A DNA stretch of 64,000 nt. Origin: Endozoicomonas elysicola (GTDB taxonomy: Bacteria; Pseudomonadota; Gammaproteobacteria; Pseudomonadales; Endozoicomonadaceae). The stretch's first letter is position 1. The number at the start of each line of letters is the position of its first letter. The stretch is taken from contig NZ_JOJP01000001.1 in assembly GCF_000710775.1 (NCBI RefSeq), positions 3,998,001 to 4,062,000 of the forward strand, given 5' to 3'. This document shows positions 1 to 8,948 of this stretch, in pieces. The notes under the pieces were generated by a model that had not been told where the DNA came from, made no database searches, and saw nothing but the letters and a program-made list of their open reading frames with translations. The translations under genes were made by a program, and so were the position numbers.

Positions 1-1
1 G

Positions 2-796
2 CAGCTTAACGAAGACACACCCAGCTGTTGCAACCATATATACGATCTGATTGAAAAGCGAAAAAAACAGAAAGCTCAACGACAGCGTTCCAGAAATGGT
101 ATCACTCTCAGCTCATGCCATCGCGCCAAAGGACTTGAGTGGCCAGTTGTGCTGTTACCTGGTTTAACCCGCCAATACTGGCCCTTCCTGCGGGAAGACG
201 AACTCGCTACTCTCTCTCCTGTAAAGAGCAGCAATGCCATTGAATCAGAGCGTCGCCTGCTCTATGTAGCCATGACGCGGGCAAAACAGCAGTTACACCT
301 GTTTACAGCTGAAGGAGACCTGGCTGGCAGCAGCGCTATGAGAGGGAAAAAAACTCAGGACAATATCAGCCCCTTTGTACTGGAAATGAACCTCCCGCAC
401 GTACTTTCCCTTGGTAACCTGCTCCATGAAGAGTCTAATGATGCACTGGCCGAAGCCATCGAAAAAACGGGGCTAACACCTGTATCAAATCGCTACGTCT
501 GTTCTGCTCGCCCATCACTGGTCACAAGGCTAAAGAAGGCACCCATCATTAAAACGTCCAATCACGCCTCTATTGCCTCCAACAACAAACAAATCAACAG
601 CCCGACCCAAGGGGTATGCAGCGATGGCCCCTGGCAACTCAGGGCTATTATTGATCACGCCATCTTTGGCCGTGGTGAAGTGATTGAAGTCAATGACAGC
701 AATTTCTCTATCCGTTTTGACAGTCGTCAGCACGGCGTTAAACGTTTTGCCAAAATTGAAGAAGTTCGTCATCTATTCAGGGTCCTCACGGCCTGA
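2..796 (+). CDS. UvrD/Rep-type superfamily I DNA helicase, C-terminal part (5' end outside window)
   Basis: The reading frame is open from base 2, so the gene starts upstream of the window. What remains is the C-terminal helicase half. The segment ITLSSCHRAKGLEWPVVLLP matches the UvrD/Rep motif that normally reads VHxAKGLEW. Further on, ESERRLLYVAMTRAKQQL is motif VI, with the arginine that contacts ATP. The tail (IIDHAIFGRGEVIEV...GVKRF) resembles the small beta-barrel (Tudor-like) domain at the C-terminus of UvrD and PcrA. The protein should unwind DNA 3'->5' using ATP in repair or replication restart. The N-terminal Walker motifs are not visible, so the subfamily (UvrD, Rep or a divergent paralog) cannot be settled. 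Its last 24 bases overlap the convergent gene on the other strand. Confidence 0.88.
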   Translation, partial: QLNEDTPSCCNHIYDLIEKRKKQKAQRQRSRNGITLSSCHRAKGLEWPVVLLPGLTRQYWPFLREDELATLSPVKSSNAIESERRLLYVAMTRAKQQLHLFTAEGDLAGSSAMRGKKTQDNISPFVLEMNLPHVLSLGNLLHEESNDALAEAIEKTGLTPVSNRYVCSARPSLVTRLKKAPIIKTSNHASIASNNKQINSPTQGVCSDGPWQLRAIIDHAIFGRGEVIEVNDSNFSIRFDSRQHGVKRFAKIEEVRHLFRVLTA

Positions 797-1282
797 ATCA
801 CTTAGACTGCCACAACGCCTCTTCAAGCCGACTTCAAAAAGTCTGGTTACCCGCGTAAATCGTCCGGCATTCAGTCTAGACTCATGTGTGAGCGGGCCCA
901 CATTCTGCTTAAACAAGTACATTCCCACCGACTCATCATCCGGCATAAGTACCATTTCATAAGAAACTTCACCGCCTTCAAACACCTCTTCACTGGCCAG
1001 TAAGCCTACTTCAATACCATTTTTCGCGAGTTTCCTGATATACCGGTACTTTCCCTGCAACACCTGCTCTGAGCCAATAACCTGATAGACGTAGCCACTG
1101 CGCCCAAAGTGCATCAGAAATTGAGAGCCTGCATCAGAGCTGTCAGATAACTTCACACCGCCGTCCTGAAATAGAAAAACCTCGCCCTCAAGTTTTACTG
1201 GCAACAGTCCCTGACAGTAGCCAATACAGGATGATGCACAGAGAGCAATAGACAAAAAAAGACGAAATACCTGACTGGCCAT
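773..1282 (-). CDS. small exported protein of unknown function
   Basis: 169 residues starting with a clear signal peptide (MASQVFRLFLSIALCASSCIGYCQG), so the mature protein is probably periplasmic. The rest looks beta-rich, and I recognise no family. A run of charged residues near the C-terminus (GLKRRCGSLSDSGREDPE) overlaps, on the opposite strand, the last codons of the helicase gene; such an overlap is common for convergent genes. The start is the ATG at 1282, and AAGGGAGCC lies just upstream on the minus strand as a good ribosome binding site. Moderately sure it is real because signal peptide, ribosome site and frame agree. Confidence 0.65.
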   Translation of the reverse strand: MASQVFRLFLSIALCASSCIGYCQGLLPVKLEGEVFLFQDGGVKLSDSSDAGSQFLMHFGRSGYVYQVIGSEQVLQGKYRYIRKLAKNGIEVGLLASEEVFEGGEVSYEMVLMPDDESVGMYLFKQNVGPLTHESRLNAGRFTRVTRLFEVGLKRRCGSLSDSGREDPE

Positions 1283-1450
1283 GATGGCTCCCTTGTTTTC
1301 AGGAAAGCCGGTAATACTAGTCCGTAAATCTACGACCTGTGTTAATTACTGATTCTGATCAAATGGAGGCGACCGTGATTATCCTGCGCAAATTGACTCC
1401 CAAAATTAAATTATACTGATGATGGTTTCACTCTTCCGATGGAGTTCCCG

Positions 1451-1807
1451 ATGTTTTACATAGTGAAGGTGGGATTATTTTTTCTATCCTTTCTGCTGCT
1501 CTCAGCCTGTTCGGTACTTGATCATCAAGAGCCCTCCCGGGAAATTCATCCCGTCCCTCCCGACACGCTTCAGGAAAACACCCTTTATACAAATATGACG
1601 GCCTATGGTAAGTACATGGGGTGCAGTGCCGGAGTAAAAAACCTTGGTGGACCTCAGGACGGCTGGGTTATGGCCCCCTCACTACCAGGCACCTATGAAG
1701 AGTACCTCAGTGGCTGGGAAGCAGGGTTCAGGAAATGTCGGACAAGTCTGGGCCCCGAAGAAACTTCGGGAGGTCCAGTGGTCCCCCCGGGAGACCTTTA
1801 CCCTTGA
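1451..1807 (+). CDS. small lipoprotein, first of a tandem pair
   Basis: 118 residues beginning MFYIVKVGLFFLSFLLLSACS, a lipoprotein signal with lipobox LSAC, so the protein is predicted to be lipid-anchored to a membrane. I chose the ATG at 1451 over the in-frame ATG at 1439 because GGAG (1441-1444) sits at the right distance before 1451. The mature part shares NTLYTNM, YMGCSA, APSLPGTYEEY and GW..GF.KCR with the gene that follows, so the two are tandem duplicates. The cysteines in GCSA and KCR are conserved in both and could form a disulfide. No known domain was recognised. It ends in a Pro-rich tail. Confidence 0.75.
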   Translation: MFYIVKVGLFFLSFLLLSACSVLDHQEPSREIHPVPPDTLQENTLYTNMTAYGKYMGCSAGVKNLGGPQDGWVMAPSLPGTYEEYLSGWEAGFRKCRTSLGPEETSGGPVVPPGDLYP

Positions 1808-1834
1808 GTTTCATTCTTTATTTTGGAGTCTCTT

Positions 1835-2170
1835 ATGTTTCCATTAATGAGATGGGCATCATTTTCTCTGATGATACCGATACTTCTTGCCTGTTCTGAG
1901 ATCAATAAACAGACATCGCCACAGAAAAGTATGCCTCCTCCTCCAGACATCACCCAGGATAATACGCTGTATACCAATATGCGTACTTATGGCCAATATA
2001 TGGGCTGCAGTGCCGCAGAAAGAAATGAAGGCCTGCCTCAAGCAGGCTGGGAACAGGCCCCCTCCCTGCCAGGGACCTATGAAGAATACCGCACTGGCTG
2101 GCAGGAAGGATTTAATAAATGTCGAATCGGCCTTGGGCCTGTAGTGCCTCCTGATGGAGTCTATCCATAG
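1835..2170 (+). CDS. small lipoprotein, second of a tandem pair
   Basis: 111 residues, starting MFPLMRWASFSLMIPILLACS with lipobox LLAC. Start chosen at the ATG at 1835 because GGAG at 1825-1828 precedes it, exactly as in the upstream paralog. It is 27 bases downstream of that gene and probably co-transcribed with it. The mature region repeats the same core (DNTLYTNM, YGQYMGCSA, QAPSLPGTYEEY, GWQEGFNKCR, LGPVVPP) but lacks the extra Gly-rich insert before PVVPP seen in the first copy. Function unknown; the duplication suggests dosage or divergence of a surface or periplasmic component. Confidence 0.75.
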   Translation: MFPLMRWASFSLMIPILLACSEINKQTSPQKSMPPPPDITQDNTLYTNMRTYGQYMGCSAAERNEGLPQAGWEQAPSLPGTYEEYRTGWQEGFNKCRIGLGPVVPPDGVYP

Positions 2171-2241
2171 TCCAATGACACTGACTTAAGCTGAAAAGCC
2201 CCGTAAACATGGGGATTGATACAGATTGAGGGATTTGAATT

Positions 2242-2300
2242 GGAACCACAAAGATCACGATGAAGAGCTTTTCTTTTCCTTTGTGCTCTTCGTGGTTCAA
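2242..2300. repeat. imperfect palindromic intergenic repeat (accacaaagatcac type)
   Basis: The left arm at about 2242-2264 (ggaaccacaaagatcacga) is the imperfect inverse of the right arm at 2278-2298 (cctttgtgctcttcgtggtt). A half-copy of the same motif occurs at 21099-21129. It resembles the dispersed 'accacagagagcacaaag' repeats found between genes in many bacterial genomes, which give spurious NHEEHKG-type reading frames. It lies between the lipoprotein pair and ygiQ. Confidence 0.6.
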
Positions 2301-2391
2301 ACTCTTGAATGCCTTAAAGCCTACTTACTAGCATGACTTTTCCTCTTAAGTCAGTGCCATTGATCCATAGCCCCAAGACATAAGACGTTAT

Positions 2392-4593
2392 CTACTTACG
2401 ACGCCCTTTTTTCTGTCGGCTGGACGTGCTTTTTGACTTGCTGGCTGAACGATTATCCCATTGTCCGCCTCGTGCTTTTTGAAAAGTACCAGGTGTCTTT
2501 ACCCGCTGGCCAGATCGTCTCTGCCCTTTCTGCTCTTCTTCCGGCACCAGTTGATGCTTACCAGCGCCAATAAGGTCAGAGCGATTCATATCCCGTAGAG
2601 CCTGACGCAAGAAGGGCCAGTTTTTCGCATCATGGTAACGGAGAAAAGCCTTCTGTAAACGACGCTGATCAAGCGTTCTTGGCGTGTAAAGACGAGGACT
2701 TTTATAGCTGATCCGTTTCAGCGGATTTTTCTCAGCATGGTACATGGCCGTCGCCAGCGACATAGGCGATGGATAGAAGGTCTGTACCTGATCCACACGG
2801 AACTTGTTTTTCTTCAGCCATAAAGAAAGGTTCAACATATCTTCATCTTCGCAGCCGGGATGAGCCGCAATAAAGTAAGGAATCAGATACTGTTTTTTAC
2901 CCGCCTTCTGAGAGAAGTGCTCAAACATCTTTTTAAACGCATCATAAGTCCCCATACCCGGCTTCATCATCAGGTCCAGGGTGCCTTTCTCAGTATGTTC
3001 CGGTGCGATCTTCAGATAGCCACCCACATGGTGAGTCACCAGCTCTTCCACATACTCAGGATCTTCTACTGCCAAGTCATAACGAAGGCCAGAGGCGATG
3101 GCGATTTTCTTGATACCCGGCAACGCCCGTGCTTTGCGATAGAGTTCAGTGGTCTGCTTGTGTGAGGTTTTCAGGTTTTTGCAGATACCCGGAAAAACAC
3201 AAGAGAGTCGACGGCAACTGGCCTGAATCTGATCATCCTTACAATTCAGGTGATACATATTCGCGGTTGGACCACCCAGGTCAGAAATCTGACCAGTAAA
3301 GCCCGGCACTTTCTCACGAATATCTTCCAGCTCTGCCAGCACTGACTCGTGTGAACGACTCTGGATCACTCGCCCTTCGTGCTCAGTGATAGAGCAGAAA
3401 CTACAACCACCAAAACACCCACGCATAATGTTCACGGAGGTTTTAATCATGTCGTAAGCCGGAATTTTAGCATTACCATAAGACGGATGTGGTCGGCGCT
3501 GATAGAACAGACCAAAGACACCATCAATCTCAGGTGTTTCCAGCGGGATTGGTGGCGGATTGACCCAGAGTTCACGATTGCCGTGCTTCTGTACCAATAC
3601 CCTGGCATTGTGCGGATTGGACTCCTGATGCAACACTCTCGAAGCATGGGCATAAAGTGACGGGTCATTGCGCACTTTTTCAAACGAAGGCAGTCGTATA
3701 CAGGTCGTTTCAGGGTTCAGCTTTTCTTCACGATGCAGTGGCATCGGAATAATCCGCACCGGCTGAACCTCATTAATGGATGAACTCTCTTCGGTTTGAC
3801 AGCTTTCTTCTTCTTTATAGTCGTAAGGGCTGGATCCAAATGCTTCCTGCAGAGAACTGATATCCCGTGGCCAATCGATTCGGGAAGAGTCGATTTCTGT
3901 CCAACCACCAGGCACCTGCGGCTTCACAACCACGGTACCGCGAACATCATGGATATCTCGAATATTAACCCCGGCAGCTAACCGGTCGGCCACTTCTGCC
4001 ATGGCCCTTTCTGCATTTCCGTACAGCAAAATTTCTGCGGTTGCATCCACAAGAACTGAACGTCGAACCTCATCACTCCAGTAATCATACTGAGCAATAC
4101 GGCGAAGACTGGCTTCAATCCCCCCCAGAATAACCGGAACCTCACTGTACGCCTCTTTGCAACGCTGGCTATAAACAATCACCGAACGATCCGGCCGCTT
4201 GCCGGGTTCCGCATGGGGTGTATAAGCATCGTCATTACGAACTTTCAAATCAGCCGTATACCGGTTGATCATGGAATCCATATTGCCGCCGGTAACCCCA
4301 AAAAACAGGTTGGGTTTACCCAGACGTTTGAAGTCTTCCGCATTGCTCCAGTCCGGCTGGGCAATGATCCCTACACGAAAACCCTGAGATTCGAGAAAGC
4401 GGCCAATAACAGCCATACCAAAGCTGGGATGGTCCACATAAGCATCACCAGTAACAATAATGATGTCGCAGGAATCCCAGCCCAGATCATCCATTTCCTG
4501 ACGGGACATGGGAAGGTAAGGGGCTGTGCCATAACATTCTGCCCAGTACTTGGGGTATGAAAACAGGTCAGGGGCAGTTTTTGGTGTTGGCAT
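2392..4593 (-). CDS. ygiQ: YgiQ family radical SAM protein
   Basis: 733 residues. The radical SAM cluster motif is plain in [18 protein letters not shown] (CxxxCxxC binding a [4Fe-4S] cluster), preceded by the long N-terminal domain typical of the YgiQ/UPF0313 family (start [20 protein letters not shown]). The C-terminal 70 residues are basic and low-complexity ([14 protein letters not shown]...SRQKKGRRK), also usual for this family. The protein should cleave S-adenosylmethionine to form a radical; its physiological substrate is not known. ATG start at 4593. It is monocistronic, with a 155-base gap to the acyl-CoA ligase upstream. Confidence 0.93.
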   Translation of the reverse strand: MPTPKTAPDLFSYPKYWAECYGTAPYLPMSRQEMDDLGWDSCDIIIVTGDAYVDHPSFGMAVIGRFLESQGFRVGIIAQPDWSNAEDFKRLGKPNLFFGVTGGNMDSMINRYTADLKVRNDDAYTPHAEPGKRPDRSVIVYSQRCKEAYSEVPVILGGIEASLRRIAQYDYWSDEVRRSVLVDATAEILLYGNAERAMAEVADRLAAGVNIRDIHDVRGTVVVKPQVPGGWTEIDSSRIDWPRDISSLQEAFGSSPYDYKEEESCQTEESSSINEVQPVRIIPMPLHREEKLNPETTCIRLPSFEKVRNDPSLYAHASRVLHQESNPHNARVLVQKHGNRELWVNPPPIPLETPEIDGVFGLFYQRRPHPSYGNAKIPAYDMIKTSVNIMRGCFGGCSFCSITEHEGRVIQSRSHESVLAELEDIREKVPGFTGQISDLGGPTANMYHLNCKDDQIQASCRRLSCVFPGICKNLKTSHKQTTELYRKARALPGIKKIAIASGLRYDLAVEDPEYVEELVTHHVGGYLKIAPEHTEKGTLDLMMKPGMGTYDAFKKMFEHFSQKAGKKQYLIPYFIAAHPGCEDEDMLNLSLWLKKNKFRVDQVQTFYPSPMSLATAMYHAEKNPLKRISYKSPRLYTPRTLDQRRLQKAFLRYHDAKNWPFLRQALRDMNRSDLIGAGKHQLVPEEEQKGQRRSGQRVKTPGTFQKARGGQWDNRSASKSKSTSSRQKKGRRK

Positions 4594-4703
4594 GGATTAT
4601 TCAGTGCAGTGATTAAAAACCCGCTATTCTCACAGAAATCGGCGATCAGTCCTACCTCGGTTTTCAAACGATGCACTGATTAATTACGATAAACGACTCA
4701 GAA

Positions 4704-4728
4704 AAACCGGCAAAAGCCGGTTTCAGCA
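4704..4728 (-). terminator. rho-independent terminator of the acyl-CoA ligase gene
   Basis: AAACCGGC-aaaa-GCCGGTTT (4704-4723). Read on the minus strand it is followed by a T-run (TTTTTC). It lies 25 bases beyond the stop of the ligase gene. Confidence 0.7.
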
Positions 4729-4748
4729 GGGGGAAAAGCGAACAGAGA

Positions 4749-6317
4749 CTATTCTTTCGACGCCACTTTCACCCATTCCCTTAACTCTCTTTTCAACACT
4801 TTACCCGTTGCACTGAGCGGGAACGCCTCAAAGACCCGGACATATCGAGGATATTTGTAATCCCCCAGCTGCTGCCGCGCCCAGGTTTTTACCAGCTCTG
4901 GTGACAGCTCCCGACCTTCATGCAGTATCAGGCAGGCCATGATTTCTTCCACATAGTAGTCATCAGGCACTCCAATCACGGCAGCCTGCATAATATCAGG
5001 GTGGGCCAATAGGACCTCTTCGACCTCACGGGGGTACACATTAAACCCACCGCGAATGATCAGGTCTTTCTTGCGATCGACAATATAGTAGTTACCCGCC
5101 TCATCGCACCGGGCAATATCACCGGTAAGAAACCAACCGTTATTAAGCACTTCAGCCGTCTGTTCCGGCTTGTTAAAATACCCCTTCATGACATTGTGCC
5201 CACGGATGGCCAGTTCTCCATCTCTGTCAGGGGGCAAACTATTGCCATCCACATCGACGATTTTCAGGGATACTCCGGGAATCGGGCGACCAATAGAGCC
5301 GGGAATCCGCTCCTGATCAGTTGTATTGAAACAGGCAACCGGCGACGTTTCCGACAAACCATACCCCTCAAGCACCGTAACCTTGAAGTTGGCTTCAAAC
5401 GCTCTTAAAACTTCCAGCGGCATTGGACCACCACCACTGATACAGAGCCTGAGCCGATCCGTAATCGTTTGCCGGTCACTTTCTCCCACTGAATCAACCG
5501 CTGCATTCAGGGCGATGTACATGGTAGGAACGCCTGAAAAAAACGAGACCTCTTCCCGAGCCAGCAGCTGCAGTGTTGTCTCAGCATCAAACCGAACCAT
5601 CAGCACCAGCGTGGAGGCAGAAGTCACAGCGTGAAGCATATGCGCTGTCTGGGCAAAAGTATGAAACAGCGGCATGGCCACCAAATGGGTATCATTGACA
5701 TCGGTAGCCAATAACGCCGAACAGATTAGCGCATTCATCGCCAGGTTATGATGGGTCAGCTCAGCACCCTTAGGCTTGCCCGTAGTCCCTGATGTATAAA
5801 GGATCGCGGCAGTATCATCCGCTGAACGATCTTCCGGATCATCCATTGGTGTATTGGATAAGAGCATCGCCAGCGTTGGCTGGTCCTGCCAGCTATCCGT
5901 TTGCAGACTACTGGTAATGGCAAAAAAGTGCTGACAGCTGTTTACCTGATTAAACGCTTCCAGTCCGAACTGCCCTAAAGGCAGTTCACTGGTTCCTTCA
6001 AAGCAGAGAAAGGCTACCGCCTGACTGTCCGAGAGATGGTAAGCAATTTCTTTTGGTTTCAGAAGAATATTGAGAGGCACCACCACGGCACCAGCGCTGA
6101 GAATACCGTAGTAAACCATCAAAAACTGGGGAAGGTTCGGGCAGCTCATGACAACCCGATCACCGGGCTTGATACCCTGCTGCTGTAATCCCTTGCCAAT
6201 ACTGGCCGAAGCACTTTTCAACTCCTGATAGCTGATGCGCACATCACCAAACACGATGGCGGTTTTATCAGGATATACAGCAGCACTCCGATAAAGGAAA
6301 TCAGCAAGATTAGACAT
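4749..6317 (-). CDS. AMP-binding long-chain acyl-CoA ligase (FadD-like)
   Basis: 522 residues from the ATG at 6317; a GTG four codons upstream is possible but starts a less typical N-terminus. Adenylate-forming enzyme motifs are all present: ILYTSGTTGKPKGAE (phosphate loop), GYGLSETSP, LTGDIARCDEAGNYYIVDRK, RGGFNVYPREVEE and the catalytic lysine near LSATGKVLKRELRE. The family converts a carboxylic acid plus CoA and ATP to acyl-CoA, AMP and pyrophosphate in the cytoplasm. The sequence points to fatty or other hydrophobic acids rather than acetate, but the exact substrate cannot be read. It might support the hydrophobic-compound island at 16-36 kb, although it is not adjacent. Confidence 0.88.
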   Translation of the reverse strand: MSNLADFLYRSAAVYPDKTAIVFGDVRISYQELKSASASIGKGLQQQGIKPGDRVVMSCPNLPQFLMVYYGILSAGAVVVPLNILLKPKEIAYHLSDSQAVAFLCFEGTSELPLGQFGLEAFNQVNSCQHFFAITSSLQTDSWQDQPTLAMLLSNTPMDDPEDRSADDTAAILYTSGTTGKPKGAELTHHNLAMNALICSALLATDVNDTHLVAMPLFHTFAQTAHMLHAVTSASTLVLMVRFDAETTLQLLAREEVSFFSGVPTMYIALNAAVDSVGESDRQTITDRLRLCISGGGPMPLEVLRAFEANFKVTVLEGYGLSETSPVACFNTTDQERIPGSIGRPIPGVSLKIVDVDGNSLPPDRDGELAIRGHNVMKGYFNKPEQTAEVLNNGWFLTGDIARCDEAGNYYIVDRKKDLIIRGGFNVYPREVEEVLLAHPDIMQAAVIGVPDDYYVEEIMACLILHEGRELSPELVKTWARQQLGDYKYPRYVRVFEAFPLSATGKVLKRELREWVKVASKE

Positions 6318-6405
6318 TGAAACAACCACTCTGAACAGGAACGGAAAATATCGACTCCCATCAGAAAGTAGTTACCGGTCATTAAAAACTCAAACTATTG
6401 GCTAT

Positions 6406-8838
6406 TTAAAACAGACTGGATTGGGAAGTAATGATTTTTTCAAAGTCCAGATTTACAAAAGGCAGGACGCCTTCTGCAATCGGTTTTAACTGTTTGGTAA
6501 CGTAGTGATCGTAATCAATGATGCTATTTAAATATTCCAAAGGCTCTGGGCCATTTATAGTGATGACGTATTGAACAGAACCTTTGTTCTGGTATTGCAG
6601 CGGCCTACCCTCTGCCCGGTTCTGTTCATCCGCCATGCGGGCAGCACGCACTTGAGGAGGCACATTTTTCACATAATCACTTAAACGGCGGCGCAGTCGT
6701 TTTTTATAAACCAGCTGGTCATCCTTTTTACCCTGTTGAACGGCATTAACCGCATCCAAAATATAAATAGAGGGGTCACTGCCAGCAAACACCAACCGAA
6801 GCAGCTCTGCCTGAAATTCCCGAGCCAGAGGTGTCCAGTCTGACCGGACAGTCTCAAGCCCTTTGCAAACCAGTTCTTCACCGCTTTTACCAACCTTCAA
6901 ACCGGCATAACGTTTCTTGCTGCCCGTTTCAGACCCCCGGGTAGTCGGCATAAGAAAACGTCGATAATGCGTTTCATACTCCATTTCCAGATAACAAGTG
7001 AGTCCCAGAGAGTCTTTTAACAAATTCCGCCAACGACGATTAATACCTGTTGCCAACTGCTGTCCGATCTCATCAGCCTCATTATGGGAAAGTTTTTTTC
7101 CCAGAAGGACAAAGATGGAATCCGTATCCCCATAAATCACCTGGTGTCCACTTTCTTCAACCCATTTTGAGGTCTGTAACATAATTTCATGGCCACGCAT
7201 CGTGATAGAGCTGGCCAGGCGGGTATCGTAAAATCGGCAACCACCGGAGCCCAGTACCCCATAGAAAGAATTCATCAGGATTTTGATCGCCTGGGAGCGA
7301 GCACTGTCCTGCTCGGCTTTGGCCTGGTCACGTTGCTGCCAGAGCTGGGTAATAATCTCCGGTAAAAAATGCCGCTCCCTGGAAAAAAGCGCACCTTTAA
7401 AACCGGGAATGGCACTCTCCGGATGTTGTAAACCTTCCACCAGCCCCAGTGGGTCTACTTTAAAAGTGCGAATAATGGAGGGATACAGACTTTTAAAATC
7501 CAGAACCAGTACATTGTTGTACAAGCCCGGCAGTGAATCCATGACATAGCCACCCGGCGAGGCCAACCCTCCCCCTTCAGGAAGATTGGGAGCAACGTAT
7601 CCGGCACGATGCAGTTTCGGAAGATAAAGGTTGGTAAAAGCCTGCACAGAGCCGCCGATTCGATCCAGCTCCAGCCCGGTCAGTTCGCTGCGTAACCGGA
7701 GAAAATCCAGCAATCGTGTTTTTTCAAAAATCTCCATTACCAGACGACAGTCTTCCAGGTTGTACTTTGCCAGCTTCAACTTATTGTGATGAAAATCGTG
7801 AGTAATAGCGCTCAATCGATTATTGACATCGTCAATCGCTTTTCCTTTGCCCAGCAACTCTCGGGCAACGGACTCCAGGCTAAAACTGTCAAACTGCCAG
7901 GTCGCGGATTTAAGAGCATCAATGCCATCAACCACCATCCGTCCGGGTATTGCAACATAGCCTTGACCTGGTTCAGTGGTTCGTTCCCGCCAACTGGCAG
8001 ATTGCCAACCTCTGCCCAAACGCAGTGGCATTCGATATAGAGCTGCACGTTTCAACAAAAGCCGAAAATCGAAGTTGATAACATTCCAACCAATAAACAG
8101 ATCCGGGTCATACTGTTCTACCTGAACTTCCAATGCTTCAAGCAATGCCCGCTCATCCGTAACCCATTGAATAGTAAGTTCCGTCTCTACTGCACCTTCT
8201 GGCTCTATACCTGCTGAAGGCTTTTTATATGCTGAGGGCTCTCCAATCATGATTACCGTCGAGATGCTCTCCCCATAGAGACCGATTGAGTAAAGCTCAC
8301 CTCGGGCTGAACACTCAACATCCAGAGAAACAACCCGAAATGACGGCACATATTGAGCTGGCCGGATACGGGCATGGCGATACTCCAGAAATCCCGGTCT
8401 CTGAATCGGCTCACCCGTAAACGCCAGAGGCCCATAGGTAAAGCGCTCCATCAGGTAGCGGTCATGCAGGCGGATATCCGCCTCATATATGAGCAGAGAC
8501 TCAGAGCTGAGTAACCGCCGAGCTCGCTGACTGCTATCAATGGTATTGAAGTAGAGTGCAGTGACAGGCTGATGATGAAACGTGGTTAATTCCAGGTGCC
8601 GAAGGGAAACAGTTATCTGGGCATGATTTAGCAGCATTTCAGCTTGTTTAAACGCAGCCGTTTCGACAAAAAAGACGGGCTGTTCTCCTTCGAGAACAAG
8701 ACATACCGGTTGGTCATCCGTAACCAGCCAGAAAACCATTTCAGTCTGGTTACGCCGGTCAGAACTCTGTCTGCTTAGTAGAAAACCTTTTTGTCCTGAT
8801 GCCATTCTGAAGATTGTGGAAAATGAAGATAGTACCAT
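6406..8838 (-). CDS. polB: DNA polymerase II (family B)
   Basis: 810 residues, close to the E. coli Pol II length. Exonuclease motifs: SLDVEC (Exo I), IGWNVINFDFRLL (Exo II), YNLEDCRLVMEIF (Exo III). Polymerase motifs: DFKSLYPSI (motif A), KILMNSFYGVLG (motif B), YGDTDSIF (motif C) and KKRYAGL. It is therefore a proofreading repair/translesion polymerase. I chose the ATG at 8838 because AAGG stands six bases upstream. A TTG five codons earlier and a downstream ATG at 8805 (MASGQKGFLLSRQ, nearer to the usual Pol II start) are alternatives. In relatives the gene is SOS-induced; no LexA box was recognised here. Confidence 0.95.
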   Translation of the reverse strand: MVLSSFSTIFRMASGQKGFLLSRQSSDRRNQTEMVFWLVTDDQPVCLVLEGEQPVFFVETAAFKQAEMLLNHAQITVSLRHLELTTFHHQPVTALYFNTIDSSQRARRLLSSESLLIYEADIRLHDRYLMERFTYGPLAFTGEPIQRPGFLEYRHARIRPAQYVPSFRVVSLDVECSARGELYSIGLYGESISTVIMIGEPSAYKKPSAGIEPEGAVETELTIQWVTDERALLEALEVQVEQYDPDLFIGWNVINFDFRLLLKRAALYRMPLRLGRGWQSASWRERTTEPGQGYVAIPGRMVVDGIDALKSATWQFDSFSLESVARELLGKGKAIDDVNNRLSAITHDFHHNKLKLAKYNLEDCRLVMEIFEKTRLLDFLRLRSELTGLELDRIGGSVQAFTNLYLPKLHRAGYVAPNLPEGGGLASPGGYVMDSLPGLYNNVLVLDFKSLYPSIIRTFKVDPLGLVEGLQHPESAIPGFKGALFSRERHFLPEIITQLWQQRDQAKAEQDSARSQAIKILMNSFYGVLGSGGCRFYDTRLASSITMRGHEIMLQTSKWVEESGHQVIYGDTDSIFVLLGKKLSHNEADEIGQQLATGINRRWRNLLKDSLGLTCYLEMEYETHYRRFLMPTTRGSETGSKKRYAGLKVGKSGEELVCKGLETVRSDWTPLAREFQAELLRLVFAGSDPSIYILDAVNAVQQGKKDDQLVYKKRLRRRLSDYVKNVPPQVRAARMADEQNRAEGRPLQYQNKGSVQYVITINGPEPLEYLNSIIDYDHYVTKQLKPIAEGVLPFVNLDFEKIITSQSSLF

Positions 8839-8948
8839 CTTACCTTGATTCAATATGAAAGGTCAGAGGGCGATCATATTCTTCCCCGCTTCAAAATGGC
8901 TTTTCCTGTGTCATCAGGATTGACCTGCTTTAAAAAACACCAGACATC

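Noticed and set aside
2112..2300. Minus frame beginning NHEEHKGKEK
   Set aside because: Typical spurious translation of the accacaaag-type palindromic repeat.
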